64,000 nt of DNA, taken from contig NZ_JAJAEL010000049.1 of NCBI RefSeq assembly GCF_020447205.1, positions 159,956 through 223,955 of the forward strand, written 5' to 3'. The position numbers and the translations under genes were made by a program. Shown here piece by piece: positions 8,920-16,623 of this stretch. The notes under the pieces are model-generated. The model had not been told where the DNA came from. It saw only the letters and a program-made list of their open reading frames with translations, and did not search any database. This DNA is from Thalassolituus alkanivorans (GTDB lineage Bacteria; Pseudomonadota; Gammaproteobacteria; Pseudomonadales; Oceanobacteraceae). How positions within the stretch are numbered: position 1 is the stretch's first letter; every line of letters begins with the position of its first letter.

Positions 8920-10095
8920 TCAGAATTTTGCTTCCAGCCACAGCCAGGCTTTGTCGCTGTCGCTACCATTATCTCCGGCGCTGTAGGCGGCGTATTTCAG
9001 ACCGGCACTGTAATGCTCAGCAAAGCTTCTGGCGGCGAGGAAATTGACTTCGCTGCCTTTATCGTCATTGCCTTCATCGGCACTGTACTCATGGTACATG
9101 GCCAGCAATTTGACACCGGCGACGGCACCCGTGGCTTTAATATAGGTATCACTCAGGCCATCGGCCGGAGTTACCAGGAATTTGTCTGCCCAGCCATTAA
9201 ACGCATGTTTGGTGGCTAACGGGGTCTGGAATCCATAGGCGCCGTTATCACTGCCGAGGGTTTCATTGCCCAGTGCGAGAGTAAGGCCGGACAACACCAC
9301 GCCGCCTTCCAGGGCATAATAACTGGCATCAAAATCATCGCTGGACTGGGTAGCAAATTCTGCGCTGTAGATCAGGCTCAGATCATTGACGGCCGTTTTT
9401 CCGGCAAAGCGCGCACCATAGGTATCCAGCTTGGCATCACTGTCGTCATCCTTTAATAAATAGGCGTAACCGGTCAGGTTTCCGGCTTTGAGTCCGGAGT
9501 AGGTGGCATTAAGTAAATGGCTGGTAACGTCGGCATCAAATTTACGCAGAATACCGTTAACCTGATCGATGTAAGCGTATTGAAGGTTAAGATCGCCGGT
9601 TTTATAGCCTGCTTTTAGCGCATCAAACGTTTGTTCATTCTGACGCCAGCCGACATTACCGACGAAGCGGGCATTATCCAGAATAATACGCTGACGACCG
9701 GCTACAAGGCTGAAGCCATCTTTGCTGTAGCTGATCTGAGCACGGTTGATCTCGGTGTTCTCCGGATCGGCAACGGTATCATAATCGGTATTTTCCGGAG
9801 CATAGTCGTCGATAGCGGCGCGTACATCTTCAATTTCGTACAGCACTTTAAAGCCGTTAAAATCGGCTGTTTCATAACCCAGGCGAGAGCGCAGAGTGAG
9901 TGCCGTGGCAGAGTCTTTATCGGCAGCATCGTCATCATCAACGCTTTCATAGCGCAGGCGAAGATCAATAATGGCGTCACCTTTTTTCAGCATATCAACA
10001 GCCGTATCTTCTGCCAGCACACTCTGACTGAAGACAATCTGGCTGATGGCTAAACTCAGGGCAGTAGCTGACAACGTTTTTTTTGTTTGCATCAT
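8920..10095 (-). CDS. Outer-membrane porin, alginate-export (AlgE-like) family
   Basis: 391 residues with a signal peptide (residues ~1-29, cut after SVLA) and then alternating beta-strand sequence ending in WLWLEAKF, the terminal aromatic expected by the BAM machinery. INRAQISYS and LVAGRQRIILDNARFVGN are typical of alginate_export porins. The mature protein is very acidic near its start (DDDDAADKD). It lies between nrtD and the flavoprotein, so a role in nitrate passage across the outer membrane is a fair inference from context only. The ATG could be 10095 or 10092. Confidence 0.8.
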   Translation of the reverse strand: MMQTKKTLSATALSLAISQIVFSQSVLAEDTAVDMLKKGDAIIDLRLRYESVDDDDAADKDSATALTLRSRLGYETADFNGFKVLYEIEDVRAAIDDYAPENTDYDTVADPENTEINRAQISYSKDGFSLVAGRQRIILDNARFVGNVGWRQNEQTFDALKAGYKTGDLNLQYAYIDQVNGILRKFDADVTSHLLNATYSGLKAGNLTGYAYLLKDDDSDAKLDTYGARFAGKTAVNDLSLIYSAEFATQSSDDFDASYYALEGGVVLSGLTLALGNETLGSDNGAYGFQTPLATKHAFNGWADKFLVTPADGLSDTYIKATGAVAGVKLLAMYHEYSADEGNDDKGSEVNFLAARSFAEHYSAGLKYAAYSAGDNGSDSDKAWLWLEAKF

Positions 10096-10119
10096 TCTTT
10101 CTCCGGTATTTGATTAAAA

Positions 10120-11058
10120 TCAGGCAGTTTTTAACTGGTTAGCTTTATCCTGATCCGGTGTATGAGCATGGGAATGCCCGGCCGGGGTGTTTATCGCGCG
10201 GGTTTCATGATTTTCTTTTATTATTTGGGAACCTGAGACCTGACCATGGGGTTGCGTGGCAGGCAGGCTGTCATCAGTCTTACGCTGTTTTTCATAAAGG
10301 AAACTCAGCACCTGATGACGGTAATGGTTGTAGCGTGGGTCATCGGCTAACTGCAGGCGGTTACGTGGCCGTTCCAGATCGATGTGCAGAATTTCGCCAA
10401 TGGTGGCAGCGGGACCATTGGTCATCATTACAATCCGGTCAGACAATAAGACCGCTTCATCCACATCATGGGTAATCATAATGACGGTGTTATTCAGCTC
10501 CTTCTGAATGTCCATTAATGAATCCTGAAGGTGCGCACGCGTCAGGGCGTCGAGCGCGCCAAAAGGCTCATCCATTAATAACACCTGAGGCTCCATCGCC
10601 AATGCCCGGGCGATACCCACGCGTTGCTTCATGCCACCGGAAATTTCATCCGGGCGTTTATGCATGGCATGGGTCATATGCACCAGCTCCAGGTTGTGCT
10701 CAATCCAGGCTTTCATTTCGGCTTTGGATTTTTTGCCACGGAATACCTGTTTTACTGCCAGCTCGACATTTTCATAAGCACTGAGCCAGGGCAGCAGGGA
10801 GTGGTTCTGAAAAACCACCGCACGTTCAGGGCCTGGCTCGTTCACTTCTTTACCATTCAGAACTACGCCGCCTTCGGTTGCCTGCAGCAGACCGGCAACA
10901 ATATTCAGCACGGTGGATTTGCCGCAGCCGGAGTGGCCGATCAGTGAAATATACTCACCTTTATTAATCTTAAGATCGACACTCTGCAACGCGCGGAAAC
11001 TGCCTTTTGCGGTGCTGAATTCAATACCTACCTGAGTCAGTTCGAGTAGTGGGTTCAT
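10120..11058 (-). CDS. nrtD: Nitrate ABC transporter, ATP-binding subunit
   Basis: 312 residues. Walker A GHSGCGKST, Q-loop in VVFQNHSLLPW, signature SGGMKQRVGIARAL, Walker B LLMDEPFGALD and the switch THDVDEA are all present, so the ATPase is intact. It is the NrtD/NasD-type subunit energising nitrate import with NrtB and NrtA. It lacks the solute-binding-like C-terminal domain of NrtC. It has instead a ~40-residue polar tail rich in His and Thr (HETRAINTPAGHSHAHTPD), unusual for the family and perhaps regulatory or metal-binding. Confidence 0.9.
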   Translation of the reverse strand: MNPLLELTQVGIEFSTAKGSFRALQSVDLKINKGEYISLIGHSGCGKSTVLNIVAGLLQATEGGVVLNGKEVNEPGPERAVVFQNHSLLPWLSAYENVELAVKQVFRGKKSKAEMKAWIEHNLELVHMTHAMHKRPDEISGGMKQRVGIARALAMEPQVLLMDEPFGALDALTRAHLQDSLMDIQKELNNTVIMITHDVDEAVLLSDRIVMMTNGPAATIGEILHIDLERPRNRLQLADDPRYNHYRHQVLSFLYEKQRKTDDSLPATQPHGQVSGSQIIKENHETRAINTPAGHSHAHTPDQDKANQLKTA

Positions 11059-11073
11059 AATTTTCTCCGGTTC

Positions 11074-12090
11074 TCAGCGTAAGGTGGCGGACTTATCCCA
11101 GGAAACGCTCCGTTGCAGCAGCAACATAATGCGGTCAAGGGCAAAACCAATTAAGCCGATGGTAATAACCGCGACCATAATACGGCCGAGGGAATTTGAG
11201 CTGCCGTTCTGGAATTCGTCCCAGACGAATTTTCCGAGTCCGGGGTTTTGTGCCAGCATTTCCGCAGCAATCAGCACCATCCAGGCGATACTCAGCGACA
11301 GACGAAGGCCGGTAAACATCATCGGAATAGCGGCAGGTAAAACAATTTTCCGTACATGAGTCAGCCAGCTTAAACGCAGCACCTGACTGACATTTTTTAA
11401 ATCCTGAGAAATAGAGGCGACGCCCACGGCGGTATTAATAACGGTTGGCCACAGGCAGCAGAGCATGACGGTAATCATGGAAGTGACAAAAGACTTTGCT
11501 ACAACCGGGTCATCGCTGACATAGACAGCACTGACCACCATAGTGACCAGTGGCAGCCAGGCCAGAGGTGATACCGGTTTGAAAATCTGAATCACCGGGT
11601 TAAACGCCGAGTACAGGTTGGCACTTAAACCAATAACAATACCCAGCGGAATGGCGATCAGTGAGGCAATCAGAAAACCGCTCAGAACTGTAATCAGGCT
11701 GGTACCAATCTGATCGACGTAGGTTGGCTTACCGGTGTAGTCGCGGATTTTGACGATATAGTCCGGGTCTTGTGCCAGACGCCGGGCATTACGTTCATCC
11801 TGGCGCTGGTAAAAAGCGGCTGCTTTTTCACGCTCTGTAATATGTTCGCTGATCAGGGTTTTACTCTGGATCAGGACATCGGCAGGTCCGGGGAATTTTC
11901 CCAGAGAGGTGTTAATGCTTGATGCGGCCGCATGCCAGATCATTAAAAACACCAGAATCCCTGCCAGAGGAATGCCGATGGCTTTGGCAATAATGCTCAG
12001 GTTCTGGCTGCGGTTTTCTCCCTGAGCGGCTTTAATCATCGGTTCCAGCCAGCTTATTTTGCTTAATGTTTGGGTCAGGGCAATGCTCAT
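11074..12090 (-). CDS. nrtB: Nitrate ABC transporter, permease
   Basis: 338-residue inner-membrane permease of the NrtB/TauC (BPD_transp_1) type. It has an N-terminal helix (ILVFLMIWHAAASS), then a ~60-residue periplasmic loop, then five helices. The cytoplasmic coupling (EAA) loop is near LRLSWLTHVRKIVLPAAIP. LIAAEMLAQNPGLGKFVWD is the usual NrtB C-terminal motif. It pairs with NrtD, whose start lies 15 bases downstream of its stop. A hairpin upstream separates it from nrtA. Confidence 0.9.
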   Translation of the reverse strand: MSIALTQTLSKISWLEPMIKAAQGENRSQNLSIIAKAIGIPLAGILVFLMIWHAAASSINTSLGKFPGPADVLIQSKTLISEHITEREKAAAFYQRQDERNARRLAQDPDYIVKIRDYTGKPTYVDQIGTSLITVLSGFLIASLIAIPLGIVIGLSANLYSAFNPVIQIFKPVSPLAWLPLVTMVVSAVYVSDDPVVAKSFVTSMITVMLCCLWPTVINTAVGVASISQDLKNVSQVLRLSWLTHVRKIVLPAAIPMMFTGLRLSLSIAWMVLIAAEMLAQNPGLGKFVWDEFQNGSSNSLGRIMVAVITIGLIGFALDRIMLLLQRSVSWDKSATLR

Positions 12091-12147
12091 AGGATCTCCT
12101 TGACGGATTCAGTTGACTGCACAATTTCGATGAATGTGTGATGGTTG

Positions 12148-12169
12148 GCCGGCTGTTAAAACAGCCGGC
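12148..12169. other. Strong hairpin between nrtA and nrtB
   Basis: GCCGGCTGTT/AACAGCCGGC, a perfect 10-bp repeat with a 2-base centre. It lies 12 bases after the nrtA stop on the minus strand, without a U-tract. Such stems commonly protect the message of an abundant binding protein from 3' decay and lower expression of the downstream permease. Confidence 0.6.
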
Positions 12170-12181
12170 TTATTCCCTGTG

Positions 12182-13579
12182 TTACAGCTTTTGCTCGCCT
12201 TTCAGGCCGATAGCAAACTTCTGCAGGTAAGCATTCGGTTGCTGACCGTCATAGGTGATGTTGTCGATAAATTCCGTTTGTGGGGCACGGAAGCCGCTTT
12301 CATTGCTGAAGTCAGGGAAGTCTTTGGCATCGGCTTTACCTTCAGCAATAAGTGCTTTGGCTGCTTCTGCGTAAATGTCAGGGCGATACACTTTTTTCGC
12401 GATGTCTTTGTACCAGTCATCCGATTTAGCTTCGGCAATCTGGCCCCAGCGGCGCATCTGTGTCAGATACCAGATGGCATCGGAGTAATAAGGGTAGGTG
12501 GCGTTGTAGCGGAAAAAGACATTGAAATCCGGTACAGAGCGCTTATCGCCTTTTTCATACTCGAAAGTACCGGTCATGGAGTTAGCAATCACTTTGTAAT
12601 CGGCGCCTACATACTGTGGCTTGGCCAGAATTTTTACCGCCTCCTCGCGGTTGGCATTATTGTTTTCATCAAGCCAGGCGGCAGCACGGATCAGTGCTTT
12701 GACCACACGCTTGTGAGTGTTCGGATATTTTTCTGCCCAGGTTTTGCTGACGCCAAATACTTTTTCCGGATTGTTTTTCCAGATTTCGTAGTCGGTAATC
12801 ACCGGAACACCAATGCCTTTAAAGACGGCCTGCTGGTTCCAGGGTTCGCCTACGCAATAACCATAAATCGTACCGGCTTCCATCGTTGCCGGCATTTGTG
12901 GTGGCGGTGTAACCGAAAGCAGGGCATCAGCATTCAGCTGACCGGAGGTATCGCCTTTCGACGGTGCGTAATAACCCGGGTTAATACCGCCAGCCGCCAG
13001 CCAGTAGCGTAATTCGTAATTGTGGGTGGATACCGGAAAAACCATGCCCATATTAAATGGCTTACCCTGGGCTTTGTATTTTTCTATAACGGGTTTCAGG
13101 TAATCGGCTTTAATCGGGTGTACGGGTTTCCCTTCAGCATCTTTGGGAATAAAGGGTTTCATTTGCTGCCAGACATCATTGGAAACAGTAATGGCATTGC
13201 CGTTTAAATCCATACTGAAGGCGGTAATGATATCGGCTTTGGTGCCAAACCCAATGGTTGCGCCCAATGGCTGGCCCGCCAGCATATGGGCGCCATCCAG
13301 CTGGCCATCAATCACGCGGTCGAGTAGTACTTTCCAGTTTGCCTGTGCTTCGAGGGTGACATACAAGCCTTCGTCCTCAAAGAAACCCTTTTCATAGGCA
13401 ATAGCCAGCGGTGCCATATCGGTTAATTTAATAAAACCGAATTTAAGCTCTTCTTTTTCCGGATAATCATCAGCATGACTGAGTGGTATCGATAATGCCG
13501 ATAAACCACTGGCCAGACCTGTGGTCAGAATCAATGCACTTTTTATCAGTGTGCGGCGCAGAGTGTTCAGTCCTTGCAT
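12182..13579 (-). CDS. nrtA: Nitrate ABC transporter, periplasmic binding protein
   Basis: 465 residues. The N-terminus [18 protein letters not shown] contains a twin-Arg-less but arginine-rich export signal and ends near LSHADD. The body matches NrtA/Cmp[53 protein letters not shown] and [15 protein letters not shown]. It binds nitrate for NrtB/NrtD. The ATG at 13579 follows AAAGGGGAAG. The frame is open further upstream to 13687, but that part is the regulatory leader. First gene of the minus-strand nas operon. Confidence 0.92.
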   Translation of the reverse strand: MQGLNTLRRTLIKSALILTTGLASGLSALSIPLSHADDYPEKEELKFGFIKLTDMAPLAIAYEKGFFEDEGLYVTLEAQANWKVLLDRVIDGQLDGAHMLAGQPLGATIGFGTKADIITAFSMDLNGNAITVSNDVWQQMKPFIPKDAEGKPVHPIKADYLKPVIEKYKAQGKPFNMGMVFPVSTHNYELRYWLAAGGINPGYYAPSKGDTSGQLNADALLSVTPPPQMPATMEAGTIYGYCVGEPWNQQAVFKGIGVPVITDYEIWKNNPEKVFGVSKTWAEKYPNTHKRVVKALIRAAAWLDENNNANREEAVKILAKPQYVGADYKVIANSMTGTFEYEKGDKRSVPDFNVFFRYNATYPYYSDAIWYLTQMRRWGQIAEAKSDDWYKDIAKKVYRPDIYAEAAKALIAEGKADAKDFPDFSNESGFRAPQTEFIDNITYDGQQPNAYLQKFAIGLKGEQKL

Positions 13580-13601
13580 GGTCTTCCCCTTTCTTGGCAA
13601 C

Positions 13602-13642
13602 AAAAAAAGGCGCCACAACGGTTGCCCGTTGTAAGCGCCTTT
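13602..13642 (-). terminator. Leader (attenuator) terminator of the nrtA operon
   Basis: On the minus strand AAAGGCGC-TT-ACAACGG, loop GCAA, CCGTTGT-G-GCGCCTTT, then four more T's. The arms give 15 paired bases with one small bulge. It ends 22 bases before the nrtA ATG, inside the operon leader, so it must be passed for nrt expression. Confidence 0.85.
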
Positions 13643-13682
13643 GCTGTTAAAATGTGTCAGTACGGTTACCCGCCATTGGGTA
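13634..13682 (-). promoter_or_regulatory. Tandem hexaloop ANTAR-type RNA antiterminator
   Basis: Hairpin P1: TACCC-AATGGC-GGGTA (13667-13682), a 5-bp stem with a 6-base loop. Hairpin P2: AGC-AAAGGC-GCT (13634-13645), a weak 3-bp stem whose loop and 3' arm overlap the terminator's 5' arm. Both loops read AANGGC, with A at loop position 1 and G at position 4, the pattern reported for ANTAR-binding RNAs. Binding by the adjacent NasR would block the terminator. The weak P2 stem is the main doubt. Confidence 0.65.
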
Positions 13683-13712
13683 TGCACTGAATAAGAAATT
13701 CAGAATAAGTAT

Positions 13713-13728
13713 TGCCAGAAGCGTGCCA
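13713..13728 (-). promoter_or_regulatory. Sigma-54-like promoter of the nrtA operon
   Basis: TGGCACGCTTCTGGCA on the minus strand. The -24 element TGGCACG matches the consensus fully. The -12 element is TGGCA instead of TTGCA, with exact GG-to-GC spacing. It would give a ~120-base leader holding the hexaloops and terminator, as in nitrogen-controlled nas operons. NtrC dependence is inferred. Confidence 0.6.
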
Positions 13729-13843
13729 GAGTTTTCGGACAATGTCCGTCTATGGCGTTTTTAACGCATTTTAATCCGCTAACTTCCTGTTTTTATTTGG
13801 GTTGCAATCAACCGTAAGGTTTTTAAAAGCGGTTGTCAGGAAT

Positions 13844-13880
13844 AAAAAAATCCCTGCGTTTTTACGGCAAGGATTTTTTT
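13844..13880. terminator. Terminator downstream of nasR
   Basis: Inverted repeat of AAAAAAATCC plus TTGC/GCAG arms around a CGTAAAAAC loop, with T-runs on both strands. It lies ~60 bases after the nasR stop and isolates nasR from the nrtA leader. Confidence 0.75.
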
Positions 13881-13941
13881 TGCTCTGCTGAAGAGCAGGT
13901 TATGCGTTGGTGCTGCGACTTGGTGCAGTGCACAACCTGAT

Positions 13942-15228
13942 TTAAAGAAGCTCGGTCATGCTTAATAAACCGGCAGCAACATCCACCAGACGGCGGTTCT
14001 GATTCATCGCCATACTGCGTAATAACGCATAGGCTTCCTGTTCGCTCATCTGGCGGCGCTGAATCAGTTCACGTTTGGCGCGGTCAATCAGTTTGCGCTC
14101 ATGCAGTTCTGTACGGGCGGCATCCAGTTCATCATTCAGGCTTTTTAAGCGTTGGCCCTGAGCTTCGATTAATTCGACCACCGGCTTACTGACGTTATGT
14201 ACCATATCGTCATCGGGACCGCTGAGAGCATGGTCTGACTCATGCCCGGCGGACTGTGAATGGCTGACGTACAGAGCAAACGAAGGAACATCGTCGAACG
14301 CTCCGCGTTGCAGGTCGTTGCCTTGTTGGTCGGGACTCAATGCCGCTTCGCGTACCGCAAGAATGCGTTGCTGGCTGTGGGAGAGGAGTTGGGTTTCCAA
14401 CACTTCTTCGACATATTTGATGGCATCCAGCCGTTCAGAACAGCAGATAAACCAGCGCACATCATAATCCGCTGCTGCCAGTGACTGGGGACCGGCGGTC
14501 AGGGCCAGACGCCGCAGGCGTTCAAATTCGAGCTGGAATTCACCGCGCTGAACCTGTTCCCAGGCGCTCAGAGCTTCGTCACTGGCATAATCGCTGAAAA
14601 TATGGAAACAGCGATCCTGGCGGTCGATTAATTGTGTCAGGCGCTGACGCAGGCCGGGGTCAAATTCATGAGCGGAAAATCCGGCAGCCCCACAGGCGCG
14701 TTCCTGTCCGGCCAGCTCTTTGCCCTGCATTAAATTAAACATGGCGACGAGAATACGTGCGGTTATTTCATCGGCCGCGTTGCCTGCGGCCTCGAACACC
14801 ACGGCCAGTAAGCTCTGAATCATTTCGGAATAGGCTTTGATGGCAACGGTGGTATTGAATTTCAGCTGTTCTACATCCTGACGCAGTTGTGGTAGTCGTT
14901 CGAGACTGTGCAGGGCATAACCCAGACGGCGGAACCAGCGTGCGGGAAAGGCATGCTGCCCGTGCTCTGGCAGTAAGTTGGCCAGGGCTTTATGAAACAG
15001 CGCCAGTTGCTCATTGCTGCTGTGCCACTGTTGTTGCAGTTCTTGCTGGCAGCGCAGGCCGGCACTGCCAAGAAAGCGGTTGGATAATCCGCGTTCGTAC
15101 TGCAGCTGATGCAACAGATTGCTGATGGCAATCACCAGTTGGCCGGTACGGGCAAACTGTTCAAGTTCCTGTATTTCCTGTTGCTGACCGAGGTTCAGAA
15201 AATAGGCAACGCTGTGAAGATCCTGCAC
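13942..15228 (-). CDS. nasR: Nitrate/nitrite-responsive antiterminator, NIT + ANTAR
   Basis: 428 residues. Residues ~25-290 are a NIT sensor domain: QLQYERGLSNRFLGSAG carries the conserved arginines that bind nitrate/nitrite. Residues ~370-425 are an ANTAR RNA-binding domain (ERKLIDRAKRELIQRRQMSE, then AYALLRSMAM and LVDVAAGLL). The family (Klebsiella NasR) binds paired hexaloop hairpins in the leader of nitrate operons and prevents termination; exactly such a leader precedes nrtA downstream. The start is a GTG at 15228 with AAGGA nine bases upstream. A sigma-54-like site lies at 15278-15293. Confidence 0.9.
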   Translation of the reverse strand: MQDLHSVAYFLNLGQQQEIQELEQFARTGQLVIAISNLLHQLQYERGLSNRFLGSAGLRCQQELQQQWHSSNEQLALFHKALANLLPEHGQHAFPARWFRRLGYALHSLERLPQLRQDVEQLKFNTTVAIKAYSEMIQSLLAVVFEAAGNAADEITARILVAMFNLMQGKELAGQERACGAAGFSAHEFDPGLRQRLTQLIDRQDRCFHIFSDYASDEALSAWEQVQRGEFQLEFERLRRLALTAGPQSLAAADYDVRWFICCSERLDAIKYVEEVLETQLLSHSQQRILAVREAALSPDQQGNDLQRGAFDDVPSFALYVSHSQSAGHESDHALSGPDDDMVHNVSKPVVELIEAQGQRLKSLNDELDAARTELHERKLIDRAKRELIQRRQMSEQEAYALLRSMAMNQNRRLVDVAAGLLSMTELL

Positions 15229-15277
15229 GGAAATGAATCCTTCTTTGCAAATAAATAAAGGCTTTGCTCAGTGCTGG

Positions 15278-15293
15278 TGCAAGATAAATACCA
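15278..15293 (-). promoter_or_regulatory. Sigma-54-like promoter of nasR
   Basis: TGGTATTTATCTTGCA on the minus strand. The -12 element TTGCA is perfect. The -24 element keeps GG but not the following CAC. Spacing is correct, and the predicted start lies ~39 bases before the nasR GTG. Weaker than the nrtA site. Confidence 0.4.
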
Positions 15294-15486
15294 GATGTGA
15301 AATATCGGTTAATAAACAGAAGAGCAGCTGACGGTTGTGCAGCCGCTGATCAGATTAACGGGCCTGGGGACGGGGAAAAGCCTCTGAGCCGGTCAGGGAG
15401 CAGGGTTGAGGCAGACTGCTTGCGCTGTAAAGCGGCAGGGCGATATGAAATCGCTCTGTTCTGGTGCAAAGCTGCTGGTGGCTGGT

Positions 15487-16623
15487 TCAGCCGCTGGCAC
15501 AGTCCTGAGCGGGCAGGGTATCGATCCAGGCCCGTATTAAGGCGACGGCGTCTTCGTCAGACAGACTACGGCCTATGGGCGGCATCCGGTCGGCTGCACC
15601 GTTTAATTCCATGCGTAACGGCAGGCTGGAGTCATTACCGCGCCCGGGCCAGATATCAAAGCCTCCGCCACGCCAGCCATGGGCCGAGTTGCAGACACCA
15701 TGGGTATAGTCAATGGCGGTGCGCCAGTATTCCAGCCGCAGGCCGGACAGGGCTGCGGCGCCGTTGTCGTTGTGGCAGTGAGCGCAGTTAATATCCAGAT
15801 AGGCTTTGGCACGTTGTTGCAGCGGTGCTGATGTATCGCGCCAGTCCGGTGCATAAGGATGCTCACCGGCCGGCAAGGTAATAAGCCCCAGAGATTGCCA
15901 GTGCTCAAGCTGGTTTACCGGCTGGCCATTCATTTCAATAGTCTGATTCAGGTGGCGGATCTTCGGGCCAATGGGCACAAAACTGAGCTGGTCGTTGATT
16001 TTAACCTGATGGCAGTTCTGGCAGCGCAACAGAGAGGGCGATTCATAGGTCAGATTCAGCATTTCGCCTTTATGGCTGAAACTGACAGGTGTCTGGCTGC
16101 CGGCTATCGCCAGGCGGGCATCATTAATGTTGTTATCCCAGACATAAGGAATAAATATCCAGCCACTGCTGCGTTTGACCAGCAGGCGGACTTCCATAAT
16201 ATCTTCTGCACTGTCTGTGGTGCTTTGTGTGGGCATAGCAAAGATTTTAACGATGATACTGCCGGTTGGAAAATCGAGCACATCCTGTTGCTGGTAACCG
16301 AGCTGAGTACCTTCCGGCAGAAAGATATAGCGGTATTTGCGCGCATGATCGGTAAATAATTCACTGCCCAATTTATAATAAATACCGCCATTGCTGTTTT
16401 TAATATCGGAGGGTAATCCTTTAAACAGACCATATTGCGATAATAACGGACAGCGCGTTTGCTGCAGGGCCTGCCAGTTAATTTCGCTGCCGGATTGGTC
16501 GCAGAGTGGGTCCGCGGAAAGGGCTGGGGTATTGTTTTCGTCCGCGCTGCCGGCTCCGCAGCCGATCAGCAATAGCATTAAAAAAAGGGCGCAGAAGCGC
16601 CCGGTGACATTAATTAATTGCAC
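15487..16623 (-). CDS. Di-haem c-type lipoprotein of unknown function (copy 2)
   Basis: 378 residues. The signal peptide ends in a lipobox (LLLIGC, Cys22), so the protein should be lipid-anchored outside the inner membrane. Two haem-binding motifs, CQNCH (~205) and CAHCH (~285), and candidate axial Met in RMPPIGRSL near the end indicate a di-haem protein. It resembles the SO2930/HNE_0200-type family found beside beta-helix lipoproteins. It is a paralogue of the gene just upstream (shared order: NW..LQ, LFTDHARKYRYIFLPEG, both haems, MPPxGR). GTG start; it overlaps the upstream stop by 10 bases and contains a terminator-like hairpin in its signal-peptide codons. Confidence 0.78.
   Translation of the reverse strand: MQLINVTGRFCALFLMLLLIGCGAGSADENNTPALSADPLCDQSGSEINWQALQQTRCPLLSQYGLFKGLPSDIKNSNGGIYYKLGSELFTDHARKYRYIFLPEGTQLGYQQQDVLDFPTGSIIVKIFAMPTQSTTDSAEDIMEVRLLVKRSSGWIFIPYVWDNNINDARLAIAGSQTPVSFSHKGEMLNLTYESPSLLRCQNCHQVKINDQLSFVPIGPKIRHLNQTIEMNGQPVNQLEHWQSLGLITLPAGEHPYAPDWRDTSAPLQQRAKAYLDINCAHCHNDNGAAALSGLRLEYWRTAIDYTHGVCNSAHGWRGGGFDIWPGRGNDSSLPLRMELNGAADRMPPIGRSLSDEDAVALIRAWIDTLPAQDCASG
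16580..16602 (-). terminator. Terminator-like hairpin inside the start of the copy-2 gene
   Basis: On the minus strand GGGCGC-TTCT-GCGCCC is followed by seven T's (16586-16580). It lies just after the copy-1 stop and within codons ~8-16 of copy 2, so it could cut off copy-2 transcription unless ribosomes cover it. Confidence 0.6.

Noticed and set aside
12134..13012. Open frame of ~290 codons on the plus strand opposite nrtA
   Set aside because: The opposite strand encodes a clear NrtA; this frame is its shadow, with no ribosome site.
13900..13936. Repeated GGTGC and GTGCA-G-TGCAC as NtrC sites for nrtA
   Set aside because: Half-sites are direct repeats or too close together; the spacing of an NtrC dyad is not met.
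15297..15791. Plus-strand frame of 164 codons upstream of and across the di-haem gene end
   Set aside because: Arginine-rich shadow translation overlapping a haem-protein gene on the other strand.
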